A DNA stretch of 64,000 nt, from assembly GCA_036346225.1 (NCBI GenBank), contig JARFIW010000999.1, positions 286,001 to 350,000 on the forward strand. The letters run 5' to 3'. The position numbers and the translations under genes are program-made. The notes below the pieces were generated by a model. That model saw only the letters and a list, made by a program, of their open reading frames with translations, searched no databases and was not told the origin of the DNA. Shown in pieces: positions 44,358-56,215 of the stretch. Source of the DNA: Platerodrilus igneus. Lineage: Eukaryota; Arthropoda; Insecta; Coleoptera; Lycidae. Within the stretch, counting starts at the first letter, position 1. Each line of letters starts with the position of its first letter.

Positions 44358-45645
44358 TCACCTCAGCGTATGTCCTAGGCGTTTCCACTCGTTCCGTGTC
44401 TGTATTAGCAGTCCCCTCATGTCCGGTGAACTATTCCTTCTGGTAGGTTCCGGTCTCGGTGCAGGTCCCCTTCCTAAACTATTACTTCTAACGTATGGTC
44501 GTCGCTGTTCCCAATTCTGTCGCTGGTATCCGTAACCTTTCCCCCGTCTAGCGTAGTTGTCCCGTCTATTGTCAAACCTAACTGTGTTGATCTGTCTTTC
44601 CCTGTTATCCCGAGGTCGTCCACTACTTACGTCGTCGTACCTTTGCAGGTATTCTAAAAACATTTCTCTGTCCACTATGTTCTGTAGTGCTACGTGTTGT
44701 CTTACTTCTACCTCGAAGTGTCGTGATAAATACTTGATAATTTGTCGGTCCGTCAGTGGTGGGTTCAGTTGCTTTGCTATGCTATACTTGCGTATAGCAT
44801 ATTGCTCCCTACTTCCTGAAAATTCTCCCTTAAATTTCCCGGTGATTAAGTCGTCTCGTACCTGGTCTTGTCTGTGGTCACTCCAGTAGTGCTTTAAAAA
44901 TCTGTCTTCAAACTCCGTGTAGGTGTCTATGTCCTGTCCTACTAAATTGTACCATGCTTCCGCGTTGTCTTTCAATAAAGTTTTTATCGTATTCAGTTTA
45001 GTCTGTTCGTCATATAAATTTCCCACTAGATTTCTTACACTATTAATAAAAATTTGTGGATTTACCCTGTTATCGCCATAAAACTTCATGTGTTGGTCCA
45101 ATGATCCTCCAACTGTATAAAATCTGGGACCATCCCCCGTTAAATTCGACATGTTGTATTTGATAATACTAACTTCGCGCTCTACTCTGCCTAACTGATC
45201 CCTACATGAGTCCGTTACTTCAGTCATTTTTATATTAATCTCTTCTTCACAAAAACTGCGTACTTCGGACCTTAAATGTCCCATTTCCTGTCGAAGACCT
45301 GTAATATCACGCTCATATTTTTCAACCCTATTTTCTACTTCCCCCATTTTCATGGTAAGACTATTTTTAAATTCTGTAAATTCTTTCGTCGATTGCTCTA
45401 TTTTATCCCTAATTCCTGATTTAATTGGTCAAATTTCTTATTCGATTCTTCCTTGCTCTATTCGATTCATCGCTCATCCTCTCTAGCATTCTCATTATCA
45501 TCTCGTTTCCTTGATCCCCTGATTCCGTCCTCGACTGATCTCTACTGCCTCCAGCTTCTTCCATTTTAGAGTTTTTCTCACACAATGCACTATCGTCACT
45601 TCCAATTTCCACTCCTTGACTCCTTAACCACTCTTTTCTCTGCAT
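44358..45645 (-). pseudogene. gag of TAL-A (two frames)
   Basis: Gag packages element RNA into virus-like particles. The N-terminal frame at 45645-45421 is charged (EEAGGSRDQSRTESGDQ, MIMRMLERMSDES). A coiled-coil-like part crosses 45420-45360 with frame changes. The main frame at 45353-44358 (331 codons from the first Met) has a coiled coil (VEKYERDITGLRQEMGHL), the capsid-like core (INSVRNLVGNLYDEQ, AEAWYNLVGQDIDTYTEFE, RFLKHYWSDHRQDQVR, REQYAIRKYSIAKQL) and an Arg-rich tail (RRDNYARRGKGYGYQRQNW). No CCHC zinc knuckle; the Arg-rich tail may bind RNA instead (inference). Typical insect gypsy-type Gag by length and order. Confidence 0.85.
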
Positions 45646-45766
45646 ACGTTCTTATCACTCTCACACACTCTAAAATACTCTTAAATTTATACACACACAG
45701 AAACTCTCTCTCTCAGATCGCCAGTTTCCTGGAATAAAATCACAAAAATTTTATTTGGAACTCGAG

Positions 45767-45785
45767 CCTCACTTTTGGGTCGCCA
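45767..45785 (-). promoter_or_regulatory. Primer-binding-like site of TAL-A
   Basis: Five bases inside the 5' LTR, the minus strand reads TGGCGACCCAAAAGTGAGG. TGGCGACC is a common start for tRNA-primed sites in gypsy-class elements (complement of a tRNA 3' end GGTCGCCA). The exact tRNA was not identified. Confidence 0.6.
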
Positions 45786-45790
45786 AAGAA

Positions 45791-47906
45791 TGCTGTGAAA
45801 CCTTTTTAATTAGATTCGAGCCTCACGAATTGGGCGTCATGTATGCTGTGAAACCTCCTAAATTAACTGGTCCGTCGACTTTCTTCTGTTCGTCGCCTCG
45901 GCTGCTCCCCTAGATAAACCTTCATCTTCATTCATAAAAAAAAACAAACACATTCCTACCACAAACATCAACGTTAACTCTATTTACATCAATATTCACA
46001 ATACATTAAAATTTCAAAATTAAAAATTCAGCATAAATTTCCGTATCCGAAAATTTCAAGATTTAAATTTGTTATCATTTTAATGTGCATCCAAAATTAA
46101 AGTCCTTGTAGGATGCCTACTAATTAATGTAACAATATATGCAGACCTGAGTCTGAGTACAAAGGGAGCATCTACCACCCTTTACGTTAATTAACCAGGT
46201 TCGTCTAATTGAGCTCCAAGACATACCCATATTTTCATCAAGAACATAAATACTAAATACTCCTTTCGACTTAAACAAGAAAATTTCACCTTAAAATTAA
46301 AAATTTGTTGTTAGTACAACTTCATTACTGTCCATTTTAAGTAAATAAATTATAAAGTTATTCAACACACACGAAAACATCAAAGTTCAAACAAAATAGT
46401 ATAATTTACCTGAAGGTTACTGCACTCGTAGCTTCAATGTACATCGTCCCTTTGTTAATCACACCATTACAACTGGGTTATATTTACGGCTTCTGATTCT
46501 CAACGCTTTTAAGATTTTCTCCATCACCATTCATCTAAAGTTGTTTCAGGGCTTTTCCGGAACTCATCTGTGTATATCTGAACCTTGTTTTGTGGATCCA
46601 GACACGTTTATGAACCATTTAATTATTAACACCCCCGAAAAATAGCAAAGAAATTCATACTTCTTTCACAAATATACGCCAAAACTGCCTACTTTTGTGT
46701 ATTCATTTGTCGTTGCAAATTAGACTAATTGGTACAGTGATACTAAACTTTATTACCTTGTATCTTTTTTTCTAAGTGCACTAACGTACATTCATTGTAG
46801 CACGAAAAAAACAAACTGTTTTTTATCACAAAAATATTTGAGCAAACTGTTTAAATTATTTAATCAAAACCGGAAAACTAAAAAGCACTGTTTAACGCAT
46901 TGAATCAAGTCGAAGATCTAAGAAGAGCTTGTTCATATTCCCCTGGGTATATATAGAGGATAGCCTGTCTGTCGGTCGAGTCCTCAAAACGGACAATTCT
47001 AAAGAATTTCGCATGCTATGTTCCCATTCCGCAGCCCGGCATGCGATTTTTACGAAATTTGCACTCGCACCAGTTAAAATCTCAGAAATTCTCACACGGC
47101 ACGCAAACATGTCCGAAAATAACTAATTAAATTTTGTACAGAAATTGTTGTTTCTACCTCTCATATGTGCATCTTATTTTCAACCAATCGTGACCCTCGT
47201 GACGTTGCTCATATCATGCCTTTAATTATTAGTGTCTTTGTCTTACGCACATTATCTTTCCTTCTCTAACCTGTTCTTAGTGGTGCAAATTGATATTCCT
47301 TACTATCGATTATTTCAGTCCACATGGACTGTTATCTGGGTTAAATAACCCCGTATCCAACCTTCCCGTTAATATAAGCGACGGTTTCTCCAACATTCTC
47401 TGAAACCATTTGTTATCTGCCAAATTTACGCAGAATGAGCCTTTTGAAAATACGCAGGTGTTCAAACATAATAACACTTCTACGATTTGCATTTTATTGG
47501 GTTTTTTCAAGTTTTTATAGATATTATATGTTACTAATGGTTCAATTAACTTCAATTAAAAATAATACCCTTTAATTTTTAGTGACTCCTAATCAAATAT
47601 TAATTATTATCTGTACATTTTGTTTAATACCGGTTACTTAAAATTGAGTTAATTAATATACATTTTGCACGTAATTTCTATTTGTTTCTTTACTAGGAAT
47701 AATTATATTACACGTGGAGCATTTAATACTGCTTCTTTTATATCAAGCGTCTTGTAAATAATTTAAATCTCTTATTTTAATGAAAACGAATGAATTTTTA
47801 TTCTCCACGGTTTTTAATAAAGCGTATTATCTAATAAAATTCCTATACACGGTGATTAAAATTATTTGCTATAATTAATTAATTTTTACCCTGGTCTAAA
47901 TATGAG

Positions 47907-47908
<2 letters not shown>
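45791..47908 (-). repeat. TAL-A 5' LTR (right copy)
   Basis: Second LTR of the element, nearly identical to 40519-42642 with a few substitutions and 1-2 bp indels (for example GGGTATATATAG at about 46945 in place of GGGTATTTATAG). Confidence 0.9.

Positions 47909-47950
<42 letters not shown>
47909..47950. repeat. (TA)n linker 10
   Basis: TA tract at the centre of an inverted pair of TAL-A LTRs (tail-to-tail). Confidence 0.95.
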
Positions 47951-47952
<2 letters not shown>

Positions 47953-49983
47953 CTCATATATTACTCATATTTAGACCAGGGTAGAAAATTAAATAATCAC
48001 ATCAAATAATTTTAATCACCGTGTATAAGGAATTTTATTAGATAATACGCTTTATTAAAAACCGTGGAGAATAAAAATCATTCGTTTCATTAAAATAAGA
48101 GATTTAAATCATGTACAAGACGCTTTATATCAAAAGGAAGCAGTATTAAAATGCTCAAAGTGTATTTAAGTCAATTGTTCCAAGAAACAAATAAAATTAC
48201 GTGCAAAATTTACATTAATTGATTTAAGTTCTGGGTAACAAGTAGTAGACAAAGTGTACACATAATAATTAATATTTAATTTGTATTCGCTAAAAATGAA
48301 AGAGTAGAAGTCAATTTTAGTTGGAGTTAATTGAACCATTATTAATAATAAGCATAAAACTTGTAAAAACCCAATAAAATGCAAATCGTAGAAGGGTATT
48401 TAAAATGTTACGTTTGAACACAACTGCGTATTTTTAAAAGGCAATTTCAGTTTAATTTGTTTAGATAAACATGTCGATTCTACGGATATTGGAAACGGTC
48501 GGATGCTTTAGCACGAAATACAGAACACCTGCGTATTTTTAAAAAGCTCATTCTGCGTAAATGTTGCAGATAATTAATGGTTACAAAGAATCTTGGAGAA
48601 ACCGTGGGCTTAATATTCACGAGAAGGTGCGATACGGGGTTATTTAACCCAGATAGTCCACATGGACTGAAATAATCGATAATAAGGAATATCAATTTGC
48701 ACTAATAAGAACAGGGTAGATAGAGACAGATAATATGCGCAAGACCGAGACATCATATAGTAAAAAGGCGTTTGAGTAGAGCAACGTCATGGGGTTGCGA
48801 TTGGTTAACGTAAAAGGCAAAATTGAGAGGTATGAAAAACTTTCTTAAATTCTATGGTATTTCAGATTCATGCGTTGAAATCAGAGATTTATGAGGGAGT
48901 AAAAATTCGTAAAGTTGCATCCGGTATGAATTTGGAACATAGCAGACGAAATTCTTTAGAATTGTCCGTTTTGGGAACAGTACCTGACATGACTTAGGCA
49001 ACCGTAATACGAGGTTAATAAAAAGCTTCTGTACACTGCGATTGTTCAATGCGTAAACATGAGTATAGAAAATTAGTTTGCTGTATATTGGTGAGAAAAG
49101 TTTCTTTACGTGCTACCTGAATTCTGGTGTTAATAAAGGTATCAAAATTGTATCGACTGCCATACGTAAAACAAGCGACAAATATACAAGAGGCAGTTTT
49201 GGCGATATGCTGAAAGACGAATTCTTTAGATGTTAATGGTGATGGTTAATAGATTAAATGGTTAAAAGTGTTGAGAATCAGAAAGCCAGTAGATATACGA
49301 CCAGTTGGAATGGTGATTAACAACAGGATGAATGGTATGAAGCTACGAGTGCAGTAACCTTTAGGTAAATTATACTATTTTGTTTGAACTTTGATATTTT
49401 GTGTGTTGAATAACTTTATAATTGATTTACTCAAAATGGACAGTGATGAATTGTACAATAAAATTTTAATTTTAAGGTGAGATTTTCTTGTTTAAGTAGA
49501 AAGGGTATTTAGTATTTATGTTCTGGATTATGATGAAATTTGGGTATGTCTTGAGCTCAATTAGACGAACCTGGTTAATTAACGTAAAGGGGTGGAGATG
49601 CTCCTTTGTACTCAGACTCAGGTCTGCATATATTGTTATAGTATAGTGGCATCCTACAAGGACTTTAATTCTGGATGCACTTTAAAATGATAACAAATTT
49701 AATCTTGAAATTTTATACTGAAATTTATGCTGAATTTCACATTCTTGAAATTTTAATGATTGTGAATATTGATGTAAACGAGTTAACGTGATGTTTGTGG
49801 TAGGAATGTTTTTTCTTATGAATGAGGATGAAGGTTTAACAGAGGAGCAGCCGAGGCGATTAACAGAAGAAAGTCAATGGACCAACACAGTTAAGGTAAT
49901 GAATAGCTTTTGTAGGATTCAGCATTCTTGACATCCAATTCGTAGGGCTCGATTCAGCAGTACGGATTTTGGAGGATTCACAG

Positions 49984-49985
<2 letters not shown>
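47951..49985 (+). mobile_element. TAL-A solo LTR A3, opposite orientation
   Basis: 2035 bp, beginning TACTCATAT(A)TTACTCATATTTAGACC (the first TACTCATAT is duplicated) and ending GATTCACAGCA. Inverted relative to both neighbouring LTRs and more diverged than the element's own pair. No internal sequence between it and the TA tracts. Confidence 0.8.

Positions 49986-50025
<40 letters not shown>
49986..50025. repeat. (TA)n linker 11
   Basis: TA tract at the centre of a second inverted LTR pair: GGATTCACAGCA, then (TA)n, then TGCTGTGAAACC. Confidence 0.95.
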
Positions 50026-50027
<2 letters not shown>

Positions 50028-51975
50028 CTGTGAAACCTCCAAAAGCTATTAACTTAACTGGTCCGTTGACTTTCTTCTGTTAATCGCCTCTTTACTCTTT
50101 TCCGCCTCGGCTGCTCACCTAGTTAAAACTTTCATCCTCATTCATAAAAAAAATTACATTCCTACCACAAACATCAACGTTAACTCTATTTACATCAATA
50201 TTCACAATACATTAAAATTTCAAAATTAAATTTCAGCATAAATTTCAGTATCAGAAAACTTCAAGATTAAATTTATTATCATTTTAATGTGCATCCAGAA
50301 TTAAAGTCCTTGTAGGATGCCTACTAATTACTATAACAGTATATGCAGACCTGAGTCTGAGTACAAAGGGAGCATCTCCCACCCCTTTACGTTAATTAAC
50401 CAGGTTCGTCTAATTGAGCTCAAAGACATACCCAAATTTTCATCATAATCAAGAACATAAATACTAAATACCCAAGAAAATTTCATCTTAAAATTAAAAA
50501 TTTGTTGTTAGTTCAATTTCACTACTGTCCATTTTAAGTAAATAAATTATAAAGTTATTCAACACACACCAAAACATCAAAAATCGAACAACAAAGCATA
50601 AGTTACCTGAAGGTTAATGCACTCGTGGCTCCAATGTACATCGTCCTCTGTTAATCACACCATTCCAACTGGGTTATGTTTAGGTCCTCGGATTATTGGT
50701 CGCCTTTAAAATTTTCTACACCACCATTCATCTAAAGTTGTTTCAGTGCTTTTCCGGAACTCATCTGTGTATATCTGTATCTTGTTTTGTGGATCCAGTC
50801 ACGTCCACGAACCACTTAATCATTAACACCCCCGAAAAATAGCAAAGAAATTCATACTTCTTTCACGCTATACGCCAAAACTGCCTACTTTTGTGTATTC
50901 ATTTGTCGTTGCAAATTTGAATAATTGGTATAGTGATACTAGACTTTATTACCTTGTATCTTCTTTTCTAAGTGCACTAAATTACTTTCATTGTAGCACG
51001 TAAAGAACAAACTGTTTTAAATCACCAAAATATACGAGCAAACTGTTTAAATTATTCAATCAAAATCGGAAAACTAAAGAGCACTGTTTAACGCATTGAA
51101 TCAAATCGAAAATCTAAGAGAGAAAAACTCATATTAACCCGGGTATATATAATGGTTAGCCTGTCTGTCGGTTTTGTCCCAAAAACGGCCAGTTTCTAGA
51201 ATTTTGCATACTATGTTCCCATCTCGACCGCCCGTGCGTCGGTTCTTATTAAATTTGCACTCGCACCAGTTAAATCTAAGAAATTTCGACACGGCTCGCA
51301 ACGTCTGGGAATAATTAATTAATTTTTATACAGAAATGTTATTTTTACCTCTCATGTTTGCCTCTTATTTTCAACCAATCGCAACCCAGTGACGTTGCTC
51401 ACATCACGCCTTTTACTATATGTGTCTCTGTCTTGCGCATATTATTCGTCTCTATCTACCCTGTTCTGAGTGGTACTAATCGATATTCTTTAGTATCGGT
51501 TATTTTCAATCCATGTGGACTGTGAAATAACCCACCTTATTAGCATTTCCCGTAAATATTAAGCGACGGTTTCTCCAACATTCTCTGTAACCATTTGTTA
51601 TCTGCCAAATTTACGCAGAACGTGTCTTTTAAAAATACGCAGGTGTTCAAACATAATACTTCTAAATAACACTTCTACGATTTGAATTTTATTGGGTTTT
51701 TACAAGCTTTTATACATATTATATGTTACTAATGGTTCAATTAACTCCAATTAAAATAATACCCTTTAATTTTTAGTGAATCCTAATTAAATATTCAATT
51801 ATTATTTGTACATTTTGTTTAATACCGGTTACTTAAACTTGAATTAATTAATATAAATTTTGCACCTAATTTCCATGTGTTTCTTTACTTGGAATAATTA
51901 AAATACACGTTGAGCATTTTAATACTGCTTCTTTTTATAGAAAGCGTCTTGTAAATAATTTAAATCTCTTATTTT
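50026..51975 (-). mobile_element. TAL-A solo LTR A4, truncated
   Basis: TGCTGTGAAACCTCC through CTTGTAAATAATTTAAATC; stops at 51975 where a small element with GTATACTGGG ends begins. The final 150 or so bases (to GAGTA) are absent. TATA region at about 51143 (GGGTATATATAATGG). Confidence 0.8.
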
Positions 51976-52146
51976 GTATACTGGGAAAAATAGTAAAAAT
52001 TTTTTAAATTTTTCAAATTTGACAAATATTGATTTTATACAATGCTTTTGACAAAGGCAAAAAGTTTTGCCGAAACGTTAAGCAGAAGAAATTAAATTTT
52101 GAATTTTACATAAAGTATTATTATTTGGACTTAATACCCAGTATAC
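51976..52146. mobile_element. 171-bp element with GTATACTGGG inverted ends and a hammerhead-like loop
   Basis: Ends GTATACTGGG (51976-51985) and CCCAGTATAC (52137-52146) are exact inverted repeats. Inside, TTTTGACAAA is followed by a perfect 7-bp stem GGCAAAA/TTTTGCC (52056-52062 with 52065-52071) and GAAACGTTAA. The TGACAA-stem-GAAACGT order matches the motif at 16.8 kb and recalls Penelope-like elements. It abuts the truncated TAL-A LTR. Confidence 0.5.
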
Positions 52147-52750
52147 TACCATCTTGTTATCAAAATAGTTAAGCTAACCAGTCCATTAACAATCTATATT
52201 TTAAAAAAAAATTTTGCTATGTACAGGGTGAGTGTTTAGTGTGGCAACGGTCGATAACTCCGTTATTATAAAAGCTACGTAAAGCAAATTTGGAGGCATA
52301 TTAGGCATGCCTAAAGTGCACATTTTAAAAATATTTGGAAGCATACAGGGTGTTTCATAATTCCAGGGCATATTAAACTTCAAAAAGCCCATAAAAAGAG
52401 CTTTAATTCGATATCAAATTGTATCTGTCTATTCCTTTTAGTTTTTGAGATATCTAACTATTTTTAGAAAAAATGACCCCGATTAGATACATTGCCACTA
52501 CACTAATACACAACTTATGTTAATTTTCAAGATGCAGAAAATTTTACTATATACCATAGTATATTTGTAAATATCACTTTTTTGAAATTTCTTTTCAGTA
52601 TACAGGGTGTGTCAGGTTTTGCAAAATGCAATTTTTAACATTTTTTTTAAATGGCACCCTACCAATTTTATTGCTACAATAGATAGGTCATTAAATGTCC
52701 TTTCATTTTTGTTAAGCATTCCCTATACCTAAATCCATTACTTTCTGAGA
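52147..52750 (+). repeat. ACAGGGTG modules
   Basis: Three diverged modules begin TACAGGGTG(A/T)GT at about 52222, 52344 and 52601, each followed by a TTTTGAGATATCT or TTCTGAGATATTT type block some 100-150 bp later. Sequence of this type is widespread in insect genomes; the element class is not clear to me. Isolated relatives occur at about 25452 and 57552. Confidence 0.5.
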
Positions 52751-53149
52751 TATTTTTAATTTTCTTCAAATTTTATTAATGTTTTTAATTTACATAACTA
52801 AAAATAACTTACTATTGGAGAATATTATAGAACAATTAATACATTTTGATTAACAATCAACTACAGTTATCCAATAACAATTTTTACTAAAGATATAACG
52901 ACCTACAATAATACGCTATCAACAGAATTTTGCCAGATCATTGAAACCTTGGAATTCTCGGAAAGATTACATCACCTGGGTGTGTTATTATTCGAAACAG
53001 ATCGAGAAAGCTCTAGAAAATAATGATGTCTGAGGAACCAATACATTTGTCTAAACTCGAGATATAATAGTTCACATTTCCATTTCACATGAGTTCTTTA
53101 CTTTATTGGCGGGTTGACCTATTTGTTGGGTGACTATCAATGGTGGTTA
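52751..53149. other. Unassigned spacer
   Basis: No gene or repeat recognised. Confidence 0.45.
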
Positions 53150-54200
53150 GTCATATTTCTTGTTGGTGAAACGAGCGAGAATTGTTTCTGATTCATTTAG
53201 CTTGATGCGCAATTTTCTGATATTGTTGGTTGCGGCGTGGAGTTTATTTGTAGCTAACTGGATACTTTGGTCTGTAGTGAGTAGAGCGGTGTAGTAGACG
53301 AACGTTGCCCTGCTATTTTGTTACTCTTTGAAATACCTTTGGTGTATTGCAAATAGAACACTGGTCCAAGTACGCTTCTACGAGATATACTAGCTCAAAT
53401 CTTTTTTGTTTCTGCTATATTTAACTCTTAAGTGACGCTAACTAATGAACGAACGAAGAATTTTACCAATTTGTTGCGGCAAGTATTTTGAGGCCCTGTC
53501 GAATGATTGCACCATATCTAGAAATGTCATTGCGCAAATCTCACTTTCTCACTTTTTCTCTCACTTGCTCTATCTCTTATATGGTTTCTCAATTACATCG
53601 GTAATTTGTGCACTTGGTCGATTGTCGAATGATGGCATAGTAGGATCGGGTCTGTGCAAATGTAGATTTTCGGACAATTTAGATTTCATTGATAGCAAGG
53701 ACATGACATGATAAGATGTTCAATCTTTAGGGGTCTCTAGTTTGGGATCACTATTACTTCAGCAATCTTTCACCGCATTGGTACATATCTGATTTTAGTG
53801 CTGCATTGAAGACATGCGTTAGTGTAAGTCTTCGTGCAGATCACAACTTGGATTTTTTTGTGCAGAGGTTGTTTCTAATGGTACTGGTAGTCTTAGCAAG
53901 TGTTATCGGCTTAATTATAGTACTATAATTTGCTGTATTTCTTTTATGCCGGTAGTTTTATGAGCCCGGAAAGTTTCTGCCAAGTGATCAACAAATATAT
54001 CTGTTTTTCTGCATCTCCCAGAACAGTTTCTATCGCCTTTGCGAAAGGAAAGGTTATGGTTCTTTAGTCTGTTCAAGAATTTGGTTGCTTTCCACAGAAA
54101 GTAATATGTGTCTTCGTCAACGGTTAGCTGCTAAGTATTTTTCAAAACTTTCATTCATTCTTGATAGTTTTGATTTCATTTTCAAGCTACTCGCAAATGT
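53150..54200 (-). pseudogene. Jockey-clade non-LTR reverse transcriptase (dead)
   Basis: Minus-strand pieces in order match a Jockey RT. LSRMNESFEKYLAAN then DEDTYYFLWKATKFLNRLKN (about 54180-54060). RKGDRNCSGRCRKTDIFVDH and LAETFRAH (about 54050-53965). EICAMTFLDMVQSFDRASKY (about 53546-53490), where FLDMVQSFD is RT motif A. SVLGPVFYLQYTKGI (about 53380-53340) is motif B. TFVYYTALLTTDQSIQLATN and KLRIKLNESETILARF (about 53305-53165) are motif C onward; the catalytic ADD is lost (VYY). Many stops and frameshifts; no endonuclease recognised. An old inactive insertion. Confidence 0.8.
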
Positions 54201-55308
54201 TAATTAATGTATATTGGTTCTAGCGTGGGGGTGTTGTGTTATGCAGATTACTGCAGGTCAAGCGTGATTTTTAACTTCACGGTCTTTTTCAAGATCACAC
54301 CTACCTCAATCTTTGGAATACATTTCATTTAGTTTTTGCGTTCGTAAAATACGTCAACTAACGTTTGCTTGTTACACGTTTATTCAGAGCGAATGAAGGT
54401 TTTGTAGTCGGATACCAAATCCAAGCATTTTTGGTGTTCATGTCGATACGTGTTAAATGAATTAGCTCGAACACGCCTTTTCATTTGCTAGATATCCAAG
54501 TTCCATCAATTATATCTATTGAATAGATTGTATTTTGTACAGAAAAAAAGCAATTTCTTTTGTTTCCTAAATTTGGTACTGGAAATTTTATAAATTATTA
54601 CCTACATTGTGAGAATAAAATGTTTTGATGTACATAAATACGTCAAGATATCTTTTGGGGATTTTTATCGCTTTCGAGGAAATGATTTGAATATGCGCTT
54701 TTTAAAATATAATTCTAATTGAAAGTACGACATCCGCAAATTTGAATAACCCAACTCCGTGGAAGACAAAAAAGTTTCTGAAACTGTGGGTAATAACGTG
54801 GACATTTTAGTGCTGGACGTCATAGACGGGACTATGTTTTTGGGAAAGTGCCGTTACCGCGTGCTTCGATGTGGTGTTAGTTTTTCGTTCCTACTTTTTA
54901 CCTTTCCTTTTAGCGGACTACAGCTATCATTAACTGGCAACAACATTATAAAATCTTAAGAAGACGAAATCACCACGACCCTGAAAACAATTCCGTCGCA
55001 GGAGGTCATAAATTGTAAGTGTTTAAAACTTTACAACTTGTACCAAAATTTGCACGATCGAACCTTAATAATTAATTAAGAGTGTCGGGGGTTGAGTGTA
55101 ACAAAATACATATATTTGATGTTTTGCAATACAAAAAATTGATTAAGCTTAGCACTTTTTCTTGAACCTTTTTAAGATATTTTGTGTCATGTAATCAGCT
55201 TGAAGTTGCTCTTGCTTATTAAAGCATTCAATTTTTTAATGCATCAAAAATGCTTGATGTCTCCAAACCTTCCAAAACGTTATGTCATAATCGTTCATTG
55301 TGCTCATA
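54201..55308. other. Unassigned, no gene seen
   Basis: May include remnants of the Jockey endonuclease upstream of the RT, but no motif is convincing. Confidence 0.4.
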
Positions 55309-55505
55309 ATATTACAGAACACAGTTGCCTCATTTGCTACACAGGAGTACAGTAATATATTTTACTTGTAGCTCTGTTGTGTTAGAAAATCTGGGCCAAC
55401 ATTATTAATAACACCAGAAATTAGAGCTATTATTTTCATTGTTACAAATAGCAGTAGTGCGTGGAAAGCTTCTCCAAGTACTCTCTAATTTAGGAAGCTT
55501 TCTTT
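55309..55505. repeat. Unnamed interspersed repeat, second copy
   Basis: Similar to 37527-37745 in the same orientation over about 200 bp (ATATTTTACTTGTAG, CCAGAAATTAGAGCTATTAT, GTGGAAAGCTTCT). No terminal structure seen. Confidence 0.6.
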
Positions 55506-55999
55506 GTTGTACGCCTTTGCAACAAACATTATCAAGCAGTTATTTAATACTTAAAACGGTCAAAATCTCCAGATTGAATTTCTCAGACGTGCAAATATCA
55601 AAACAATTTTCCATATATCACTTTTACAAACTAGAATACGTTATATACAAAACCAAATCATCAATTTCTTTTCACGGTCATCAAAGAAACTGATAAATAC
55701 TCTACAGAAAAATACCATAAGGCATCCGTTTGATACATGCTAAATTGGTGTTCGTTACCTGAATTAAATTTACTCTCTCAAGAAAACGTAACAGTAAATA
55801 ATGCACAAGCTAACTTTCAACGGTGAGAGGTGAGTTCTATAAAAGCAAATGCAAATATTTTTAGGGGTATACAAACTTCAACACTTTCACTTACACCTAC
55901 CTGGAAAGGTCTTTGAACTCTCTGTCTAATACGAAGTCGTTGAGCGCCAACCCATTTGGATTTGGTCTCAATAGACGATGGGTTGCCTAAGAAACGATT
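55506..55999. other. Unassigned spacer
   Basis: No gene recognised. Confidence 0.4.
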
Positions 56000-56215
56000 A
56001 AATGGTTATTTCCTTCCTGCGCGCAGATTGTTGAAGTCTGGTCCGCACCTTTTTCTCGCCTACTAATTTAAACTAAACACAAATCAATAATAAAGCTGCA
56101 AGACATTCACCTAAGCTATATTATCAAAACATGATTATCACAGTATCTAACAAACCCAATCAACACAAATAAACTACACTCTACGCCTAATTGGCCAAGT
56201 ATGTGGGTATCTAAA
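56000..56215 (+). mobile_element. RTE 5'-leader-like fragment
   Basis: Diverged similarity to the RTE leader at 10.12-10.29 kb (CTACTAATTTAAACTAAACAC, CTAAGCTATATTATCAAAAC, TTGGCCAAGTATGTG). Coding parts do not follow. Confidence 0.45.

Larger units (their letters stand above)
40519..47908 (-). mobile_element. TAL-A: non-autonomous gypsy-type LTR retrotransposon
   Basis: A 7.4-kb element read on the minus strand, with two 2.1-kb LTRs, a primer-binding-like site, gag, protease, an RT stub and a polypurine tract. It sits within (TA)n on both sides (40490-40518 and 47909-47950), consistent with insertion into ATAT. The 3.15-kb interior is too short for full pol: RT beyond its first motifs, RNase H and integrase are missing, replaced by a low-complexity purine-rich stretch. 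It would need proteins from a relative to move. Near-identical LTRs suggest recent insertion. Confidence 0.85.
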
